Source of the DNA: Cyclina sinensis
Taxonomy: Eukaryota > Mollusca > Bivalvia > Venerida > Veneridae
Length of the DNA: 64,000 nt
Direction: 5' to 3'
Assembly (NCBI GenBank): GCA_012932295.1
Contig: JAAONU010000001.1
Coordinates: 36,549,449 to 36,613,448 of the forward strand
This document shows, piece by piece, positions 59,401-64,000 of the stretch; the first letter of the stretch is position 1, and the number at the start of each line of letters is the position of its first letter. Below the pieces are notes generated by a model that searched no databases, had not been told where the DNA came from, and saw nothing but the letters and a program-made list of their open reading frames with translations. A program made the position numbers and the translations under genes.

Positions 59401-62400
59401 AAATATAGTAGTGTTAAGCAAACGCAATTTGTTTTCATTAAGGCTTATAGAATGTAAAACTATTTACAGAATTTTGCTAGTGACTAGTCCAAAAAAATTT
59501 GTACATGCTCACCTTTACCTAATTCATTTTTTGGCCGGACTTGACTATTTAACTCCAGCCAGGATATTTTTTTTTCATAAAAAATCTTTTTACAGTGATG
59601 TGTTGTTTATTTCTTTTTTGGAAGTTATCTGCTCAGATACATAGTAAGAAAGCTTTGACTATTTCATCAAATTAGTTTCATAAATTAACAAATACGTTAA
59701 TACTAATAATGATTAAAAATAATCTGAGTTGCCATAAAGATCTTTAAACGACAATACTAAATACTTAATATTTTTAGGGAGTCTTTATGTACACGTGTTT
59801 AACTTGCCCTTGATATTTATGTGTTATTCACTTTTATCTTGGACTGTTTTTTCTTTTCGCACATTGATCTATACTAATAATTTTGCATATAGATTTCAAC
59901 TTTGATCTTAGCCAACGTTTACCTTGACTTACTGACCTACTTTCTTGTTTTTGCAGCTTGGGCATTTGAATAAACTTATAATTTCGAATGCAGATCTCAC
60001 TTTTGACCTTAGCCGACATATACCTTGTCCTACTGACATTCCTGTTTTTGCAGCTACAGGATTGAAAGTTTAGTTATACCAATAATTTGGCATGCAGATT
60101 TCAACTTTGACTAAAGCCGATATAACTTTGACCTACTGACTGACTTTCTTGTTTTGCAGCTTTAGGATTTAATTATGCATTACACATATAATTTGGCAAA
60201 TTTCAACTTCGACCTCAGCCGACACTTATCTTGACCTTCTGACTATATTCTCTTGTTTTTGCACCTACAGTATGGAAATTTAAACTAAACTTAAAATTTT
60301 GCATGCAGATTTCAATTTCGATGTAAGTCGACTTTGACCTTGCTATTCTGTCCCACTTTCTTATTTTTGGAGGTACGGTATTAAACCTTGAGCTATACTT
60401 AAAATTTTGCACACTGACGTTGGGCTGACAAGCTACATCATTAATTTCCAGCTACAAGATGGAAATTTTTTTAACTATACTTACTTTTTGTATGCGGATT
60501 TTAGCTACGATCTTTGCTGACATTGAACTTGCATTACTGACCTACTTACTCTATTTGAAGCTCTGTCCATGGAATTTAGACCAAATGTACATTTGCCTTG
60601 CTGTTTTAATTGGTGGAACTCATGGGAGAGAAGTAGGACCATCAAGACCCTTTTCTTTATGGTGTTAGATTTCTAATACCCTACCACTCTGAAGAGTGTT
60701 CAATTCCATTAAATTGTGAAGAAATAAGACATTTTCACTGAAGGGCATGGGTTCAAACCGCACTCATGCCAAATAGTTTTCTGTAGTTTTTGACAATTTT
60801 ACATTTTTTAGTTTTATAACAATAACATATAAAGACTTCAAATTCAAGTTTTTTCGTTTAAAATATATTTTAATTGTAAAAAAGCTTTTGAATCTGGTAA
60901 ATCGATGAAAATTTGGTATCTGCGATTTCAGTCATTAATTTCCCCAAAACTAGACGGTAAAAGTATTTGATATATTGCAAGTGTGTTAACAATACTACAT
61001 GAATTAAAATCATTATAGCTAATTTGAAGCCCCGAAGATTTATGTTGAAGTTTACGTTTATAACATTCCCTCATTATGAAGTGGGTGGGGTAAATTCGTG
61101 CTATGTTTATAATCATATTTCATTTCCTTTCACTTTCGGTTTTTCATTTTGTTTGATTTTTATCAGCAGCCAGTTGGTCTTCATAATGTGAATGATTACA
61201 TACCAAGTAACAGTTGTTTTTATTGTCAGGCTTTGAAAAAAACAACAACATGTGTTTCTCCATACCCTATAAACCGACTAGGTCGAGTAAGGTTTGAAGT
61301 GAATGTTAGCCATTTCTTGAAACTCTTACGGTAAAAGTGTCTTATATGGTATATATTTTGTCCTAGGGTAGTATATTTCTTAAAGCAGCTCAAGTTAATG
61401 AGGGGTGACCAAATGTTTATTAGTATTGTAATGCCTTAATGTCCGGAGCAATCAAGGGATTCAGTTGATATTACGCCTGCTGGTGGAAGGCAAACAGAGG
61501 AAGTTCAGTATCAAAGAACAATTACTCTACCCTGCCCAGTGTTTTAATTACGTTTCTTTATTATTTATTTTGTTTACGCTTATTCGTAAAATTACCTAAG
61601 ATTTATTTAAATTATATGCTTGATATTTTAAACAATAAATAGATGAAGTGATAGAAAGTGCAGTGTTTAAGAATCATAACACAACGATTTATTACTTCTC
61701 AATATTTATCCCCTCAAACGAAGTTTGGGGTATATATTCTAATTCATGAAAGGATTTCAAATTAAGTTGGCACACATATTGATCACATTGAAATCGCGTG
61801 TCGCGTGTGTTTCCCAGAAGCGTGCATTAAAGGTTAAGGTCAGATTTAGAGGTTGTCCCTATTTTGTGTCCACTCTGTTACGCAATCAAGTGGATTTTGA
61901 AATAATTTAGCATAAATGTTGCCTACATAACGATGTTTTGCACTTAGTCAAAGAAAAAAAAAACAACATAGAAAATATTGTGTCAGGAAGCGCGGTATAC
62001 AAGACCTAAATCTCTACCTTGGTTATTTAGTTCTTACTTGATATTTTCCCTTCTGCTACTGATAAAGTGGTATTGTGGGGATATTAACCACATTTATCGA
62101 TAGCTCTAGTTATGTTTTTAGTAGTAGGTTTACTAAATTTATACACATATCAAATATACACCTATTTTGAAAAAAAGTGCTACTATTGGGAGCATTCATC
62201 GGTTCTACCGATTTCTTGTTTGTTCCAGCTGCTGATAAAGGCATCAGTTCATGCTCAAATACAAGTTACATTTTTGAGAAATTTCAGGACTAAGTTTTCC
62301 AAAAAATTGAATTCGTTTTTTTTTCAGCTATTTGTCGTCCAATATGTCGAAACGGTGGTGTTTGTGAAAGTCCTAACTACTGTAACTGTCCATCTACATC

Positions 62401-63967
62401 TACTGGACCTGGCTGTGCAGCTTGTAAGTTTTGCAGTATTATTATACACATCTTGAACAAAACAATAAGTCTAATTAAAGTATTCTTAATCTGTTAAGTA
62501 TTTCGTCGTTATGTGTGACATCAATTGAGTTTATTTAGTTTAACAACGATGTGTACGGAAAAGTAGCTTTGTCTTAAACAAACATCTATTTCTGTCTCAT
62601 ATAATTGCTAACATGTTATCAGTCCAAATGTATTTATTTAAATTAATACTCTCTTAAGTATTTTGATCATTCGTTACGACAGAGATATTGATGATATCAA
62701 AAATATAGTATTTTAAATTTGCACGTTTAATCGTTTCATCACACTTTTCCTTCATTATTTTTATTCGACTGTTCCTGCGTAAGATCTAGACTTAAATCTT
62801 ATATCAAAATAATAAACTATATAGATACTTTCAGTAACAAGTTCATACAAGCGCCCTTGCTACCCCGGAGATTGCAAAAATAGTAGAGAATGCACGTGCG
62901 AGCCGGGATTTACCAAAAGGAGTAATGCTGATGGCTGTATTATATGTAAGTTTTTCAAATCGTTTCCTATAAACTGTTCAACTTAATCTGATTATCTGAA
63001 CTCCTTACAAAAATACCTTACAGAAGTACACAATGTAGCTGAACTTTCGATGTACATGTACGATACAATATAGAATTTGAATTTGTGTTATTTTAAATCT
63101 TGTTTCTCATACAGTCTTTATTGTTTCGATATTCATACTGGTCTGTCAGCAAAACTATCAGAGTGCTTTTGACAGTTGTTTTGTCAGAGCATGTTACAAC
63201 TCACTTTTATCTTTCTCATTATAAAATTGGATGGACATGTTAATTGTTCTTTGCAGTCTCAGCAGTTCTTGCAAAAATTAACATTTTCCTTTCAGTATGA
63301 TAATATTCAGTTAAGGAAACCTCTCGTTAGTTACGCCTCTTAAATTTATATTTGTTTTATTCTTTCCTCTTCGTTTATTTCTAATTACAAGCACTGCTTA
63401 AACGACACTGAAAAATATAACTGCAGACTCGTTATTTTTTTCTATCTAGAATTGATACAATAATTGTTTTTTGTTGCGGTATTGCCTCGACAGAAACTTT
63501 TTGATTCAAACTTTATGAATTGTAATTTTGTTATGTCTTGATGACTAATCAAAATGAATATCAATGCAATAAAGCAGCAATGGTGGCATAGTTCAAATAT
63601 GTTTTGATATTCATGTCTAGATTTATACTTGAATGCTGGACTTTTAGACATGATGAAAAATATTCAAGAAAGTTAACGTACCTTTTTGGCAGATCAAGTG
63701 ATTTCTTTTTCTTGTTAACTTGTTACAGGTACATCCTTTTCCTCAATTCTTGACTTATATTTTCATTCTCACGTCATGGTTAAGCGACGTATTTGGGCTG
63801 TCAGTGATATCTGTATAGTAGCAGAAGAAATCACGGCTTTCAAATTTGCAGTATGATTGAAGATGATTGGATTCTTAGAAATATTCGATCTTTTTTCTTA
63901 GAAACGAATTTTTTTCTTCTTTCAGATTAATTACAGAAATAATGATGACATGTTAAATGATAAATAA
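50375..63967 (+). CDS. Secreted/extracellular EGF-like cysteine-rich protein (predicted, exon model partly tentative)
   Basis: The strong exons are 58124-58192, 58539-58639, 62328-62423 and 62835-62945. All have consensus splice sites and closing phases. They encode an aromatic, Arg-rich Cys segment (HYHRVRRVRYVWTSYC, HCSWWRSYLRVVYYYTFQC, then QPGWTHTGDGNC). This resembles the end of an EMI-type module. Two EGF-like units follow (ICRPICRNGGVCESPNYCNC and RPCYPGDCKNSRECTC). A signal-peptide exon 50375-50451 (MKPIYVLITTLVFLVVALEY, then AHAWSG) joins in the right phase (GG plus A), though its donor gttcgt is weak. Two downstream ORF segments, 63729-63850 and 63926-63967, also fit phase and end at TAA next to AATAAA (63964). 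If all are used the protein is about 205 residues. I do not assign a named family. The first intron would be 7.7 kb and repeat-filled. Confidence 0.55.
51900..52300 (+). pseudogene. Tc1-like transposase, N-terminal relic
   Basis: Bases 51920-52060 give the helix-turn-helix region (RPRSGRPCATSNRQD, then RTASLTAKSI, RLRRI). Bases 52140-52290, with a frame change, give RVLFTDESKFHLDSSDGRS. This includes the first catalytic Asp of the DD34E triad. It holds the half missing from the relic at 49430-49790 but lies downstream of it, so the two are separate copies. Confidence 0.8.
52390..53860 (+). repeat. Diverged satellite-like array ('aggccgctaggcc' family)
   Basis: Units of roughly 135-200 bp share 'aggccgctaggccg', 'aaatacttctttt', 'tttgtttgaactgagttcagaaatact' and 'gatacactatgtat'. 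Starts are near 52420, 52595, 53283, 53460, 53635 and 53770. The middle (52720-53130) is replaced by tetranucleotide repeats (gactgactcact). The array resumes at 57350, beyond the LINE. Confidence 0.7.
53860..57347 (+). pseudogene. Degenerate two-ORF LINE (L1/Tx1-like organisation), inserted in the satellite array
   Basis: The ORF1 remnant starts at 53982 (MDRKRKNENVSPTVSP) and continues in pieces to about 54960. It includes the RNA-binding block NIDRVHREGAQNPNKTRPIL and a RRAGKKAVLVREK end. ORF2 starts near 55040 with the endonuclease opening LSWNIEGLS, then a large deletion. RT follows (SGKNAGIDKLIPD at 55340; GDPLSPYLLFFVND at 55930), but the catalytic FADD block is lost. The C-terminal Cys-rich block CTKCNIKQIETEYHFY ends near 57020. 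The 3' end is AATAAAATATTTGACTTTGA, with a TTTGAC tail at 57320-57347. Many stops and frameshifts make it inactive. Confidence 0.9.
57350..57650 (+). repeat. Satellite-like array, continuation after the LINE
   Basis: Two units resume with 'gtgatacactatgtaaatccaaagccgctag' and 'cctcttttttgaatttgcaaaaatacac', the same consensus as 53280-53830. Position and orientation show that the LINE interrupts one array. Confidence 0.65.
57651..58123. other. Upstream intron sequence of the EGF exons
   Basis: An 81-codon ORF at 57602-57847 spans satellite and unique sequence and shows no domain. I see no exon with the phase needed to precede 58124. The stretch is otherwise featureless. Confidence 0.4.
58124..58639 (+). 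other. Two exons of the EGF gene: aromatic/Arg-rich cysteine module
   Basis: Exon 58124-58192 (donor gtaagt) joins exon 58539-58639 (donor gtaagt) across a split TGG codon. The joined product alternates Tyr/Trp/Arg with Cys and finishes CQPGWTHTGDGNCN, the CxPGW...C ending common to EMI-type modules placed ahead of EGF repeats. The splice signals are strong at both ends. Confidence 0.75.
58440..58515. repeat. 38-bp direct duplication upstream of EGF exon 58539
   Basis: 'ttcatgcgtataatagcttc' plus 'tattacattgacaatat' occurs twice in tandem, identical, ending about 25 bases before the acceptor. It may duplicate a branch-point region. Confidence 0.9.
59860..60440 (+). repeat. Tandem repeat of about 100-115 bp in EGF-gene intron
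   Basis: About five to six units share 'atttcaactttgacctt', 'agccgacatataccttgacctactgac' and 'tttcttgtttttgcagct', with the last phrase at about 59948, 60044, 60152 and 60255. Each unit thus carries a polypyrimidine-AG. No coding sequence. Confidence 0.75.
60690..60790 (+). mobile_element. Possible tRNA-derived fragment
   Basis: A B-box-like 'gggttcaaaccgcac' at 60750-60764 follows an ill-defined head. No cloverleaf can be drawn, so this is at best a decayed SINE. Confidence 0.2.
61710..62110 (+). repeat. Dispersed repeat of the 10880-11720 family
   Basis: It opens with the hairpin 'cccctcaaacgaagtttgggg' and contains 'aaaggttaaggtcagattta' and 'gtgtccactctgttacg'. It ends 'taaccacatttatcgatagctctagtta', which matches bases 10185-10215. 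It lies in the intron before EGF exon 62328. Confidence 0.6.
62328..62945 (+). other. Two EGF-like exons
   Basis: Exon 62328-62423 encodes one EGF-like unit with Cys spacing C-x3-C-x5-C-x5-C-x-C-x9-C. Exon 62835-62945 encodes a second, shorter one ending CTCEPGFTKRSNADGCII. Both are class 1-1 exons (phase 1 in and out), the usual symmetric phase of extracellular modules. Splice consensus is good at all four ends. Confidence 0.8.
63729..63967 (+). other. Possible terminal exons of the EGF gene
   Basis: Segment 63729-63850 follows 'ttgttacag', enters in phase 1 and stays open for 40 codons to a gtatga donor. Segment 63926-63967 follows a strong 'cttctttcag' acceptor and encodes INYRNNDDMLNDK then TAA, with AATAAA at 63964-63969. 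Neither peptide is recognised. The gene could instead continue beyond base 64000. Confidence 0.3.
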
Positions 63968-64000
63968 AACACTACCCTTCCGGTCATAATTAGTTCTCGC

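Overview
The window is nuclear DNA of an animal, most likely a bivalve mollusc. It is AT-rich and gene-sparse, with short exons, GT-AG introns and a dense load of dispersed repeats. Two genes are clear orthologues of conserved animal genes. The species call is an inference from the repeat content (tRNA-headed SINEs, 'AAGGTCAAGGTCAC' tandem elements, LINE, hAT, Tigger-like and Tc1 relics). I could not search a database.

1-15.7 kb: the 3' three quarters of USO1/p115, the Golgi vesicle-tethering factor, on the + strand. There are 17 exons, every phase closes, and they end in an acidic tail at 13705. One intron (5098-5476) has complete minor-spliceosome (U12) signals. The 3' UTR holds a 925-bp Tigger-like element. 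15.7-20.9 kb is intergenic and repeat-rich.

20.9-39.9 kb: a complete PRIMPOL gene on the - strand, convergent with USO1. It has 14 exons totalling 1905 nt, which gives 634 codons and a stop with all phases closing. The primase-polymerase motifs and the zinc finger are intact. The introns hold a hAT relic, a 919-bp near-palindrome, a roughly 42-copy 31-bp minisatellite and a 38-nt candidate poison exon. A fourfold 66-bp duplication repeats the end of exon 4 together with its splice donor.

40-50 kb: transposon-dominated. There are LINE 3' ends (one split by a 507-bp insertion), a 909-bp element with 8-bp target duplications, Tc1 relics and microsatellites. The last three exons of a fibronectin III single-pass membrane protein lie on the - strand, with two frame breaks.

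50-64 kb: a + strand gene with a candidate signal-peptide exon (50375) and well-phased cysteine-rich/EGF exons (58124-62945). A possible terminal pair of exons lies at the window edge. Its first intron contains a satellite-like array into which a degenerate two-ORF LINE (about 53.86-57.35 kb) has inserted.

USO1 (secretory traffic) and PRIMPOL (replication restart) have no evident functional link. They are neighbours only. I see no prokaryotic-type system, CRISPR array or canonical tRNA/rRNA gene.
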